A DNA stretch of 64,000 bases, from positions 1-64,000 of the forward strand of contig NZ_QVRA01000008.1 of NCBI RefSeq assembly GCF_003591655.1, in the 5' to 3' direction. Origin of the DNA: Sphingobium terrigena (GTDB taxonomy: Bacteria; Pseudomonadota; Alphaproteobacteria; Sphingomonadales; Sphingomonadaceae). The translations under genes and the position numbers were made by a program. Of this stretch, positions 37,372 to 45,915 are shown piece by piece. The stretch's first letter is position 1; the number at the start of each line of letters is the position of its first letter. Below the pieces are notes generated by a model. It was given only the letters and a program-made list of their open reading frames with translations. It was not told where the DNA came from and ran no database searches.

Positions 37372-38370
37372 ATGGGGCTTATGGTTCCGCTTCGTCCCAT
37401 CGCCATGTTCGCCGCGCTTGGCCTGTTTCTGGCCCCCCTGCCCGATGCCGACGCCTTTGGCCCGGCCAAGACAGCGGTGCAGCAGACTGCCGAGACACGG
37501 CTGATCGCCCAGTTTCAGCGCTTTGCCAGCCTGACCGACGGCACGGTCGGCATCGTCGTGCGCGACCTTGGCACCGGGGAAACGCTCTCGCTCAACGGCG
37601 ATACGCTCTTCCCGATGGCCAGCGCCTATAAGGTCGCGGTGGCAGGGCGCATCTTTGCGATGATCGATGCAGGCGCGTTGACGCTGGACGACCGGCTGGC
37701 CAGTCCGGCGGGTCCGGTGTCGGTCGCCACGCTGGTCGACCTGATGCTGACCCGCAGCGACAATGACGCGACCGACCTGCTGGTCGCGCGCGCCGGCGGC
37801 CCGGCAGCGGTGCATCACTGGGTCGCGGGGCTGGGGATCAGGGGCCTGCGGGTCGACAGCAACACCGCCGACCTTCTGTATCGCGCCATGGGGCTGGCCC
37901 CCCGGCCGGGCAATTTCAACCGTAATGTCGCCGCCGCCATGGCCGCCGATCCGGCCCTGCGTGAGCGCGATGCGCGCGACATTCCCAATATCGCCTTTGC
38001 CCAGGACCCGCGCGATACCGCCACGCCGACCGCGATGACCGATCTGGTCGCCGCGATCCGCACTGGCAAGGCGCTGTCGGGGCGCAGCACGGTCGCCTTG
38101 CTGTCGATCATGGAACGGTGCCGGACCGGCAAGGCGCGCCTGCCGGGCATGTTGCCGCCCGGCACGCTGGTCGCACACAAGACCGGATCGCTCAACGGCA
38201 CCGGCAATGATACGGGCGTCATCACCCTGCCCGACGGACGGCTGTTCGCCATCACCGTATTCGTGATGCAGGACCATAAGGGGCAGGCGACGCGCGACCG
38301 CATCATGGCGGAAGCAGCACGGGCGACCTATGACTATTTCCTGTTTGCGCCCGATCGCGGCACGATTTGA
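37372..38370 (+). CDS. class A beta-lactamase-like serine hydrolase without clear Glu166
   Basis: A 332-residue exported protein (signal peptide to about residue 28). The class A motifs are SAYK (Ser84, Lys87), SDN (129-131) and KTG (270-272). The omega-loop segment is RDIPNIAFAQDPRDT. A gapless alignment on DPRDT keeps Asn170 (N206) but puts Arg202 where the deacylating Glu166 should be. It may therefore be a penicillin-binding or slow hydrolase rather than an efficient beta-lactamase. It stands alone. No ampR-like gene is adjacent. Confidence 0.82.
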   Translation: MGLMVPLRPIAMFAALGLFLAPLPDADAFGPAKTAVQQTAETRLIAQFQRFASLTDGTVGIVVRDLGTGETLSLNGDTLFPMASAYKVAVAGRIFAMIDAGALTLDDRLASPAGPVSVATLVDLMLTRSDNDATDLLVARAGGPAAVHHWVAGLGIRGLRVDSNTADLLYRAMGLAPRPGNFNRNVAAAMAADPALRERDARDIPNIAFAQDPRDTATPTAMTDLVAAIRTGKALSGRSTVALLSIMERCRTGKARLPGMLPPGTLVAHKTGSLNGTGNDTGVITLPDGRLFAITVFVMQDHKGQATRDRIMAEAARATYDYFLFAPDRGTI

Positions 38371-38428
38371 CGCATCGCTCTTAACATCGATCAGCCATTG
38401 GGATAAGGTAAAGGCAGAGAGGATTGCC

Positions 38429-38794
38429 GTGCCTGCCATCACCCGATTTCGCGATTTCTGGCCCTATTATCTGCAGGAACATGCGCGTCCCGGCACGCGC
38501 GCGTTGCATTATGCGGGGACCAGTCTGGTCGTCGCGCTGCTGGCGGCGGCGCCGGTCGCCGGACGCTGGTGGATGGCGCTGGCCCTGCCGATCGTGGGCT
38601 ATGGTTTTGCCTGGGCAGGCCACAGCCTGATCGAGCGCAACCGGCCCGCCACCTTCCGCTATCCGCTCTGGTCGCTGCGCGCCGATTTCGTCATGTGGCA
38701 CCGCTATCTGACCGGCCATATGCGCCGCGATCTGGCCCGCGCCGGGGTCCGCGCCGATGGCACGGTCGATCCTGACCGGCGCGTATTCGCCTAG
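38429..38794 (+). CDS. DUF962/Mpo1-like membrane protein
   Basis: A 121-residue protein with two or three membrane segments and the DUF962 pattern: YLQEHARPGTRALHYAGT, then GHSLIERNRPATFRYPLWSL. The yeast member Mpo1 is an iron-dependent dioxygenase acting on 2-hydroxy fatty acids, and conserved His residues are visible here (HYAGT, GHSLIE). The GTG start at 38429 follows AGAGAGGA. It is 45 bases before a GNAT gene. Since 2-hydroxy acids mark sphingomonad sphingolipids, a lipid role is plausible but unproven. Confidence 0.82.
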   Translation: MPAITRFRDFWPYYLQEHARPGTRALHYAGTSLVVALLAAAPVAGRWWMALALPIVGYGFAWAGHSLIERNRPATFRYPLWSLRADFVMWHRYLTGHMRRDLARAGVRADGTVDPDRRVFA

Positions 38795-38839
38795 CAGAGC
38801 CGCTTGACCGCACCGGGCGCTCTGCCACAAGAGGGTGCC

Positions 38840-39910
38840 ATGGCTCTTACCGCGCAATTCCTGCCCCTGCCCGACCGGGCGGCGCTTTCCGCTCGCTGGC
38901 AGGCGCTCGAAGCGCAGGCGGACGGTGCCTTTTTCCTCAGCTGGACCTGGGTGGGCGCATGGCTCGACAGCTATGATGTGCGACCCGAACTGCTGGCAGT
39001 CACCGATGAAGCGGGGGCGGACGTGGCGCTGGCGCTGGTTGGTCATGCGATGATGCCGCGTCTGCTGGGGCGGGTCGCGACATTGAGCCTCAACCAGTCA
39101 GGCGACGCGCACGCCGACCGGCCCTATGTCGAATATAATGGCCTGCTCGCTGCGCGCGGGCAGGAGGCGGCAGCGGCGACCGCTGCCATCGCTGCATTGG
39201 GCCGCCGCCGCGACTGGCGGGCGCTGCGGCTGAGCGGGATTGCGCCCGATTCGGCGCTGCTCAACCTGCCAGCCTCGACCAAACGCCGGGTCGATGCCTC
39301 ACCCGTCTATCAGGTCGATCTCGACGCGGTGCGCGGCGCGGCGGGCGATTATCTCTCGCTGCTCAGCGCCAATACGCGCAGCCAGATCCGCCGCGCGATC
39401 AAGGATCATGGCGGTGGCCTACCCCATGTCGCGCGGGCGGGCGCGAACGAGATCGCGCCCTGGCTGGCGGAGATGGCGGCACTCAACAGCGGGCGTCATG
39501 CCGATAATGCGTGGGATGACCCGGCCTTTCGCGGCTTTGTCGCGACTATCGTGGAGCAGGGGCGGGCCAGCGGCGCGGTCGACCTGCTGCGCTTTACCGA
39601 TGCGGGCGGGGTCGTGGGCCTGCTGGTCAATTTCGTCCATTGCGGACAGGCACTCAACTATCAGTCCGCCTTTGCCGAACCGCGCACGGGCAAGGACAAG
39701 CCGGGCCTGCTCTGCCATGCCGCCGCGGTCGATCATTATGCTGCGCGCGGCCTGTCGCTCTATTCGCTGCTGGCGGGCAAGGACCGCTACAAGCAGAGCC
39801 TGTCCACGCGCGAAGAGACTCTGGAATGGTGGGTGATCGAACATTTTTCGCCGCGTCTGGCGGTCGAGGCGCTGCTGCGCCGCGTGCTTAAACGCCCAGC
39901 TTCCGCATGA
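38840..39910 (+). CDS. GNAT-fold acyl/acetyltransferase (BcsL/CelD-like)
   Basis: A 356-residue protein with the double GNAT arrangement of the PF13480 family: an N-terminal half with FFLSWTWVGAWLDSY and a C-terminal half with GLLVNFVHCGQALNYQSAF and HYAARGLSLYSLLAGKDRYKQS. The start at 38840 follows GAGGG. The family transfers acyl or amino-acyl groups onto envelope molecules. The 3-prime end overlaps the convergent cupin-like gene by 23 bases. A second member of the same family lies beyond the cupin gene. Confidence 0.8.
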   Translation: MALTAQFLPLPDRAALSARWQALEAQADGAFFLSWTWVGAWLDSYDVRPELLAVTDEAGADVALALVGHAMMPRLLGRVATLSLNQSGDAHADRPYVEYNGLLAARGQEAAAATAAIAALGRRRDWRALRLSGIAPDSALLNLPASTKRRVDASPVYQVDLDAVRGAAGDYLSLLSANTRSQIRRAIKDHGGGLPHVARAGANEIAPWLAEMAALNSGRHADNAWDDPAFRGFVATIVEQGRASGAVDLLRFTDAGGVVGLLVNFVHCGQALNYQSAFAEPRTGKDKPGLLCHAAAVDHYAARGLSLYSLLAGKDRYKQSLSTREETLEWWVIEHFSPRLAVEALLRRVLKRPASA

Positions 39911-40757
39911 CGCGATAGACCAGGCGCCGCACGCCCTGCTTTTCGGGTTGGGCGCTGATCGTGCCGACCGGCAGGCTGCGCCGCCGCAGCAATGCGTTGA
40001 AACTGTGCAATTCGCCCTCTGCCACGCTGCGTTCGGACCGCCATGTCACCGACAGGCTGACCGAGACGGCGGGGCCATTTTCGACGAAATGGGGTGCCTT
40101 GACCGGCACATGCACCGCGTCGCCCGGCTGCATCGGGAAGGGGGTGCCCAGCGCCTTGAACCCGTCCTGCCAGACCAGATTGCGATGGCCACCGCCGTGA
40201 AATTCCTCGCTCTTTTGCGCCGGAACCAGCGCTTCGTCGCGGGCGGGGAAGATGGTCATGACCTTGGACCCCATGATCTGGAGCAGGATGTTATGCTCCG
40301 GGTCCATGTGGAACGGGGTGACGCTGCCGGGCGAGGTCAGGAAGATGAAAGCCTCGCGGTGGAGCATCGGCCCGGTCTTGTTCGCCACGATCGGTGCCAG
40401 TTCGGCCAGCGCCGCGTCGAGCAGCGCGGCATAGGCCGGATCACGCTCGACATTTTTCAGCACCGCCCAGCTGCCATTGCTCTCGATCGTGCGGATGGTT
40501 TCGCCCAGCGTCAGGCCGTTGGACGGCGTATCCTCCGGCCGCACGCCCAGCGGCAACTTGCCCAGATTATATTCGACGCTGGACGCAGGCATACGCTCCG
40601 CCAGTAGCGCCAGCGCATCAAGGCTGAGCAGCGTGTGGCCAACCAGATTATGGGTCAGCGCAACCGGCTGGTCGGGATAGGCGGCGGCGAAGGTCGCGCG
40701 TGCAGAGTCGGGGAAGGTCGCCGCATCGGCGGCGGCAATCGGGCGATGGGCGGTCAT
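39888..40757 (-). CDS. cupin-like (JmjC-fold) oxygenase-type protein
   Basis: A 289-residue protein resembling Cupin_8/JmjC-like proteins. The iron-binding HxD lies in FHMDPEHNILLQI near residue 154, with a distal His in VHVPVKAPHFVENG near 227. Together these suggest an Fe(II)/2-oxoglutarate oxygenase, or a relative, acting on an unknown hydroxylatable substrate. It overlaps the downstream end of one GNAT gene (convergent), and its ATG overlaps the stop of the second GNAT gene by four bases. Confidence 0.78.
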   Translation of the reverse strand: MTAHRPIAAADAATFPDSARATFAAAYPDQPVALTHNLVGHTLLSLDALALLAERMPASSVEYNLGKLPLGVRPEDTPSNGLTLGETIRTIESNGSWAVLKNVERDPAYAALLDAALAELAPIVANKTGPMLHREAFIFLTSPGSVTPFHMDPEHNILLQIMGSKVMTIFPARDEALVPAQKSEEFHGGGHRNLVWQDGFKALGTPFPMQPGDAVHVPVKAPHFVENGPAVSVSLSVTWRSERSVAEGELHSFNALLRRRSLPVGTISAQPEKQGVRRLVYRVMRKLGV

Positions 40758-41896
40758 CGCTGTCCTTTCATCAGGCTGGCCAGGGATTCAAGGCCGTTGG
40801 CAAGGGCGAAGGCGGCGGCGCGCTGGACCCGCGCCAGGCCGGCGCCGCGCAGGGCGATTCGATATTGCACGATCGTCCGCCGCTCCGCCCACAGGCTGTC
40901 GATCATCGGATGGTCGGGCGCGGCGCAGCTGTCCATCCAGCCGATCGCGGGATCATCCTGCACCGCGTGCAGATTGGCGATCTCGATCAGCACGCCGGGC
41001 GAAAAGCGGCCGAGCGCCTCGTCAAAGGCGATCTTGAAAGAGAAGGCACCCGCGCCATGGCGGAAATTGGCCAGCATCGCGATCGCCCGGCCGTCCAGAT
41101 CAATGCGCAGCATGTGCAGCCGCCCCGCATCAAAGGCGGCGGCGCAGGCGGCACGGAAAAAGGCGGCGTCGGCGGGTTTGCAGGCCAGCGCCGTGCCTTC
41201 CTGCCCTTTCCAGCCAGACGCCTCCAATGCCAGAAAATCGGCGCACCAGTGCGGCAGATCGGCGCGCGCGCTCAGCAGCCGCGTTTCCACCGTGCCAAGC
41301 TCCGCCAGCCGCTTTTGCAGGCGGCGGATTTCCTTGCGCTTCTTGGACCGCACATTGGCGTCCCAATAGGCCTCGGCGGACAGGTCCGACCGCAGCATCG
41401 CCCGGTCGTAACGGTGAATCTCGCGCCGCCCGCGCCTTTGTTCGACGCACAATGCCTCCAGCGCGGCGGCATTGGCCCCGGCGGCGTCCAGCGCCTCCAT
41501 ATGCAGGAAACCCCGCGCCCAGGGGGCATCGTCCAGTTGACCAAGGAAGCTGCGCCACGCCGCCACTTCCTGCCCCGCGCGGATCATCGGCGCACCAAAG
41601 AAGCAATGATCGTGCATCCAGTTGGCAACGCAGCCAATCGGCAGGCGGCCATGGCGCGGCTGCACCACCACCGGCAGCAGGCCGATCAGCCTGTCGCCCG
41701 CGCGCGCCTCGATCAATCGCACCTGACCGTCGGTGGCGAGATGGTCGATCGCCGCACCCAGCATGTCGGGCGCATAGAAAGCATTGGCTTCGGCTGCCTC
41801 CTCCGCCAGCGCTGCCCAGCGGACGCGCGGGTGCGATCCGGGCGACAGGCCCGGTGGCAGGGGAACGGGGGGCGCTGGATGCGATGCCATATCCAT
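40754..41896 (-). CDS. GNAT-fold acyl/acetyltransferase (CelD-like), second copy
   Basis: A 380-residue PF13480-type protein. A Pro-rich N-terminus is followed by AEEAAEANAFYAPDML, a central RSKKRKEIRRLQKRLAE motif typical of this family and a C-terminal SFKIAFDEALGRFSPGVLIEI. It is first in a minus-strand operon with the cupin-like gene (ATGA overlap). The acceptor is unknown. Bacterial ceramide synthases also belong to GNAT-type acyltransferases, which makes a lipid acceptor one option (inference). Confidence 0.78.
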   Translation of the reverse strand: MDMASHPAPPVPLPPGLSPGSHPRVRWAALAEEAAEANAFYAPDMLGAAIDHLATDGQVRLIEARAGDRLIGLLPVVVQPRHGRLPIGCVANWMHDHCFFGAPMIRAGQEVAAWRSFLGQLDDAPWARGFLHMEALDAAGANAAALEALCVEQRRGRREIHRYDRAMLRSDLSAEAYWDANVRSKKRKEIRRLQKRLAELGTVETRLLSARADLPHWCADFLALEASGWKGQEGTALACKPADAAFFRAACAAAFDAGRLHMLRIDLDGRAIAMLANFRHGAGAFSFKIAFDEALGRFSPGVLIEIANLHAVQDDPAIGWMDSCAAPDHPMIDSLWAERRTIVQYRIALRGAGLARVQRAAAFALANGLESLASLMKGQR

Positions 41897-42068
41897 GGCT
41901 TTCCGCCTTAAATGGCAAAGATTAGGGAAAGCCTAAACTTTGTCCGCCATGGAGGGATGAACCGGGCGCGGGACAGGCGGAAAAAGGCCTTTACATGCCC
42001 CGCCACTTTGGTGTGACTGACAGGACGCGCTGCCCGCCGGCGCGCTTTTGCGTGGGAGAATGAAGGAC

Positions 42069-43070
42069 ATGACGATATTGGTTACCGGCGTTGCCGGCTT
42101 TATCGGCATGGCGGTGGCCGACCGGCTGATGGCGCAGGGCCATGCCGTAGTCGGCATCGACAATATGAATGATTATTACCCTGTGTCGCTCAAGCGCGAC
42201 CGGATCGCCATGCTGGAAACGGCGCATGGCAAGCTGTTCACCGTTCACGAGCTGGATTTCGCCGACAATGACGCGCTCCACGCGGCACTGGCCGATCAGG
42301 TGATCGAGGCGATCGTCCATCTGGGCGCGCAGGCCGGGGTGCGCTATTCGCTGATCAACCCGCACGCCTATGTCCGCTCCAACCTGGCGGGCCATGTCAA
42401 CATGCTGGAACTGGCGCGCGAGCGGCGGGTGCGGCATCTGGTCTATGCCTCCTCCTCCTCGGTCTATGGCGGCAATGACAGCCTGCCCTTCCGGGTCGAG
42501 GACCGGGCCGACCATCCCATCTCGCTCTATGCCGCGACCAAGCGGGCGGATGAACTGATGAGCGAGACCTATGCCCATCTGTTCCGTATCCCGATGACCG
42601 GACTACGTTTTTTCACGGTTTACGGGCCATGGGGGCGGCCCGACATGGCGATGTGGATCTTTACGAAGAAGATCCTCGCCGGGGAACCGATCCCGGTGTT
42701 CAACCATGGTCGTATGCAGCGCGACTTTACCTATATTGACGATATCGTCAGCGGCGTGATCGGCTGCCTCGACCATCCGCCTGCCGACGATGGCGCGCCC
42801 AAGCCGGGGGGCAGCCGTGCGCCGCACCGGCTCTACAATATCGGCAACAACAAGCCCGAAGAGCTGATGCACCTGATCGCGGTGCTGGAGGACGCACTGG
42901 GGCAAAAGGCGCAGATCGATTTCCAGCCGATACAGCCGGGCGACGTCCATGCGACCTTTGCCGACATCAGCGCCATCGCCCAAGACATTGGATTCGCGCC
43001 TGCCACGGGAATCGAGTCGGGCGTGCCGCGATTCGTTGCCTGGTATCGCGACTATCACCAGACTCGGTAA
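42069..43070 (+). CDS. NAD-dependent epimerase (UDP-glucuronate 4-epimerase-like)
   Basis: A 333-residue short-chain dehydrogenase-fold enzyme. The NAD-binding GVAGFIGM is at residues 6-13, and the catalytic Tyr-x3-Lys lies in LYAATKRADE near residue 157. The substrate-region motifs RFFTVYGPWGRPDMA and QRDFTYIDD are characteristic of UDP-glucuronate/GalA 4-epimerases. The start at 42069 is about nine bases after GGGAGA. It probably feeds surface polysaccharide, in keeping with the KDO genes downstream. Confidence 0.88.
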   Translation: MTILVTGVAGFIGMAVADRLMAQGHAVVGIDNMNDYYPVSLKRDRIAMLETAHGKLFTVHELDFADNDALHAALADQVIEAIVHLGAQAGVRYSLINPHAYVRSNLAGHVNMLELARERRVRHLVYASSSSVYGGNDSLPFRVEDRADHPISLYAATKRADELMSETYAHLFRIPMTGLRFFTVYGPWGRPDMAMWIFTKKILAGEPIPVFNHGRMQRDFTYIDDIVSGVIGCLDHPPADDGAPKPGGSRAPHRLYNIGNNKPEELMHLIAVLEDALGQKAQIDFQPIQPGDVHATFADISAIAQDIGFAPATGIESGVPRFVAWYRDYHQTR

Positions 43071-43369
43071 ATTCACGTTGCAACGCACACAATTAGCCAG
43101 GAAAAGTTCCACGCTTCGTCGCTCGCCCCATTCGCTCTGCCTCGCTCAATGGCGACGGTGTGACGGAAAACTGCGTTGAAATTCTTTTCGCACTTGCAAA
43201 ATGATTTGCCATAAGTGCCTGAAACAGCGTAAACAGTTGGTGTGTGCCGGTGGTCAAGCCGGCCAGGGGTCGCGGAACAAGGGAAAGACGACGCATCGAA
43301 TACGATGGTTCGTCGCCGCCTGTGCCAGCCGGATATCCGGCGGCGACAAGCGGGGAAAAGGGCAAACGC
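43071..43369. promoter_or_regulatory. spacer between the epimerase and kdsD
   Basis: A 299-base stretch without a credible gene. It is locally lower in GC at 43150-43240 (for example TTCTTTTCGCACTTGCAAAATGATTTGCC), where a kdsD promoter is likely. I found no clear hairpin or operator. Confidence 0.35.
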
Positions 43370-44380
43370 GTGTCAACACTTGCTTCGAAAATTGTCCCGT
43401 TCGGCTCGGGCGGACGGATCGTGAAGACCGCCTGCCACAGCCTGTCTGTCGCCGCGATGGGCCTCAACGCGCTCGAAGCGCAATTTGCCGAACGCGACTT
43501 TGCCGCCACTTTCGTGCGGCTGATCGGCGTCATCATGAATGTCCGCGGCCGCGTGATCGTGACCGGCATCGGCAAGAGCGGCATCGTCGCGCGCAAGATG
43601 ACGGCGACGCTGACCTCCACTGGCACGCCGGCCATCTTCCTGCATCCCGCCGACGCCGGCCATGGCGATCTGGGCATGGTGACGCCGGACGACGTGGTGC
43701 TGATGCTGTCCCATTCGGGCGAATCGACCGAACTTGGTCCCATCATCCAATATTGCAAACGCTTCGCCATTCCCCTGCTGGGCATGACGGCACAGGCGCA
43801 CAGCACTGTCGCGACCGCCGCCGACATTTGCATGTTGATGCCCGACGTCCCCGAAGCCTGCCCCAATTCGCTGGCGCCCACCACATCGACCACGGTGCAG
43901 ATGGCCTTTGGCGACGCGATGGCGATTGCGCTGATGGAAATGCGCGGCTTTTCCGCTGATGATTTCCACAAATTCCACCCCAATGGCCGTCTGGGCGCGC
44001 AGCTGGTCAAGGTGCGCGAGCTGATGGCGAAGGGGGAGGATGTCCCGTCCGTGCAGGAGGACGCCTCGTTACTCGACGCGACGATCGAAATGACCCGTGC
44101 GCGCCTGGGCGGTACGGCAGTCGTCGATCGCGACGGGCGACTGATCGGCGCCTTTACCGACGGCGACCTGCGTCGCACCGTTACCGGCAAGCAGAATCTG
44201 ACCGATTCGGTCGGGCGTTTCATGACCCCCACGCCACTGGCCGTCGGCCCGGAAGAGCTGGCGCAGGAAGCGCTGCACCTGATGCACGAACGCAACGTCA
44301 TGCTGCTGTTCGTCTGCGACAAGGGTAAGCTGATCGGCGCGGTCCATATGCACGACCTGCTGCACGCGGGCGTCGCCTGA
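43370..44380 (+). CDS. kdsD: arabinose-5-phosphate isomerase KdsD/KpsF
   Basis: A 336-residue enzyme converting ribulose-5-phosphate to arabinose-5-phosphate, the first step to KDO. The SIS domain (about 35-180) has VTGIGKSGIVARKM and LSHSGESTELGP. It is followed by two CBS domains (about 205-330, LMAKGEDVPSV and MTPTPLAVGPEE). The GTG at 43370 follows GGGGAAAAGGG. Earlier in-frame starts add a non-conserved basic stretch. Its stop overlaps the presumed CTG start of kdsB. Confidence 0.93.
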   Translation: MSTLASKIVPFGSGGRIVKTACHSLSVAAMGLNALEAQFAERDFAATFVRLIGVIMNVRGRVIVTGIGKSGIVARKMTATLTSTGTPAIFLHPADAGHGDLGMVTPDDVVLMLSHSGESTELGPIIQYCKRFAIPLLGMTAQAHSTVATAADICMLMPDVPEACPNSLAPTTSTTVQMAFGDAMAIALMEMRGFSADDFHKFHPNGRLGAQLVKVRELMAKGEDVPSVQEDASLLDATIEMTRARLGGTAVVDRDGRLIGAFTDGDLRRTVTGKQNLTDSVGRFMTPTPLAVGPEELAQEALHLMHERNVMLLFVCDKGKLIGAVHMHDLLHAGVA

Positions 44381-45183
44381 ACCAGCTCGTCGTCATTCCC
44401 GCGCGGGCGGGGTCGTCCCGCCTGCCGCGCAAGCCGCTGCGCCTGATCGCCGGGCGCACTTTGCTTCATCGTACCATTGCCATGGCCCGCGCCGCCATCG
44501 GCACGCGCGATGGGGTGGCGCTGGTCGTTGCGACCGACGATGACGAAATCGCCAATCATGCCCGCGCCATAGGCTGTGACGCGGTGATGACCGACAGCGC
44601 CATCGCCACCGGATCAGGCCGCGCACTGGCCGCCGCGCTGGCGCAGGCCACCCCGCCGCGCTTCGTCGTCAATCTCCAGGGCGATTCGCCCTTCCAGCCG
44701 CAGGGCGCACTGGGGGCGGTGATCGCCGCGCTGGAAGCGGGCGCGCAGGTCGCCACCCCGGTGATCGCGCTCGACTGGGCCGCGCTCGATGCCTTGCGCG
44801 ATCACAAGACCCGTTCCCCTTTCAGCGGCACCACTTGCGCCCGCGCGCCCGATGGCCGGGCTTTATGGTTCTCCAAAAATATCATCCCCGCCATCCGCGG
44901 CGAGGACGCCCTGCGCGCCAGCCAGCCAGTCTCACCCGTGTGGCGGCATGTCGGCCTTTATGGCTATGCACTGGACGCCCTGCGCGCGTTTGAGGCCTGC
45001 CCGCCGACGGCGCTGGAAAATCTGGAGGGGCTGGAACAGCTCCGCCTGCTGGAACTGGGCATCGCGGTCACAACCGTGGCGGTCGATCCGCCGCTATTCG
45101 ACAGCAGCGGCATCGACACCGAAGCCGACATCAGCCGGGTCGAGGCGCTGATCGCCCAGCATGGCGACCCGACGCCAGCCTGA
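44377..45183 (+). CDS. kdsB: CMP-KDO synthetase, apparent CTG start
   Basis: A 268-residue cytidylyltransferase that activates KDO for lipopolysaccharide. The essential N-terminal nucleotide motif VVIPARAGSSRLPRKPL lies directly after the CTG at 44377. The frame has a stop at 44326, and no ATG, GTG or TTG occurs before the TTG at 44461, which would remove that motif. CTG overlapping the kdsD stop (CTGA) is therefore the best start. Other landmarks are VNLQGDSPFQP and the catalytic-region HVGLYGY. No strong Shine-Dalgarno is seen, so translational coupling is likely. Confidence 0.9.
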   Translation: MNQLVVIPARAGSSRLPRKPLRLIAGRTLLHRTIAMARAAIGTRDGVALVVATDDDEIANHARAIGCDAVMTDSAIATGSGRALAAALAQATPPRFVVNLQGDSPFQPQGALGAVIAALEAGAQVATPVIALDWAALDALRDHKTRSPFSGTTCARAPDGRALWFSKNIIPAIRGEDALRASQPVSPVWRHVGLYGYALDALRAFEACPPTALENLEGLEQLRLLELGIAVTTVAVDPPLFDSSGIDTEADISRVEALIAQHGDPTPA

Positions 45184-45187
45184 CCCC

Positions 45188-45778
45188 ATGCGCCGCCTGT
45201 TCATCATCCGCCACGGCAACACCTTTGCCAGCAGCGCACAGGCCTGCCGCATCGGATCGCGCACCGACCTGCCGCTGGTCGAAAGCGGCCATGCGCAGGC
45301 ACAGCGGCTGGGTGCCTGGTTCGCAAGCCAGGACCTTGCCATCTCCCGCCTGCTGACCAGCCCGCTGCTGCGCGCGCGCCAAACCGCGCAGGCGATCGCC
45401 GACGCCATCGGCCACGCGCCCGATGGCACGCGCGACTGGCTGGGCGAAATCGACCATGGTCCCGACGAAGGCCGCCCCGAAGAAGAAGTGCTGGCCCGCA
45501 TCGGTGCGCAGGCGATCGCCGACTGGGACGAACGCGCTATTGCGCCTGTCGACTGGATCGTGGACGCCGACGCGCGCATCGCTGCCTGGCGCACTTATTT
45601 CGCTGAAGGTGCGGAGGGGGTGGACCTGCTCGTCACCAGCAACGGTGCCGCCCGCTTCGCCTTGCTGGCGGCTGGCCTGCCGCTGGGATCGCTCAAGCTG
45701 CGGACGGGGGCGTTCGGGGAATTGGCGGTGGATGCGGATGGCGGGGTGACGCTGGCCCAATGGGATGCGCGGCCCTGA
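45188..45778 (+). CDS. histidine phosphatase family protein
   Basis: A 196-residue phosphoglycerate-mutase-fold phosphatase. The catalytic RHGNT is at residues 8-12, the second Arg lies in SPLLRARQTA, and the distal region is LLVTSNGAARFALL, where the usual second catalytic His is replaced by Asn (SNG instead of the SHG type). It starts four bases after kdsB and is probably co-transcribed. The substrate is unknown and activity uncertain. Confidence 0.82.
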   Translation: MRRLFIIRHGNTFASSAQACRIGSRTDLPLVESGHAQAQRLGAWFASQDLAISRLLTSPLLRARQTAQAIADAIGHAPDGTRDWLGEIDHGPDEGRPEEEVLARIGAQAIADWDERAIAPVDWIVDADARIAAWRTYFAEGAEGVDLLVTSNGAARFALLAAGLPLGSLKLRTGAFGELAVDADGGVTLAQWDARP

Positions 45779-45846
45779 ATAGGTGATGGCCGCCGCCTGC
45801 GCGGGATTGGCGGATGTGACTGTGCGAACACCACTCATCCCCCCAC

Positions 45847-45888
45847 CAAAAAAGTGAGGCCCGGTCCTGCTTGCGCAGGCCGGGCCTC
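45847..45888 (-). terminator. terminator after rpoZ
   Basis: A long two-part stem (GAGGCCCGG at 45856-45864 with 45880-45888, and CCTGC/GCAGG inside, loop TTGC) is followed on the minus strand by ACTTTTTTGG. It serves rpoZ, and the converging KDO transcript may also end here. Confidence 0.85.
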
Positions 45889-45915
45889 TTCCCTCTCCAA
45901 ACCAAATCCGGTGGA

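Noticed and set aside
43093..44559. 488-codon minus-strand frame over kdsD
   Set aside because: A Ser/Arg-rich shadow. kdsD on the opposite strand has SIS and CBS domains.
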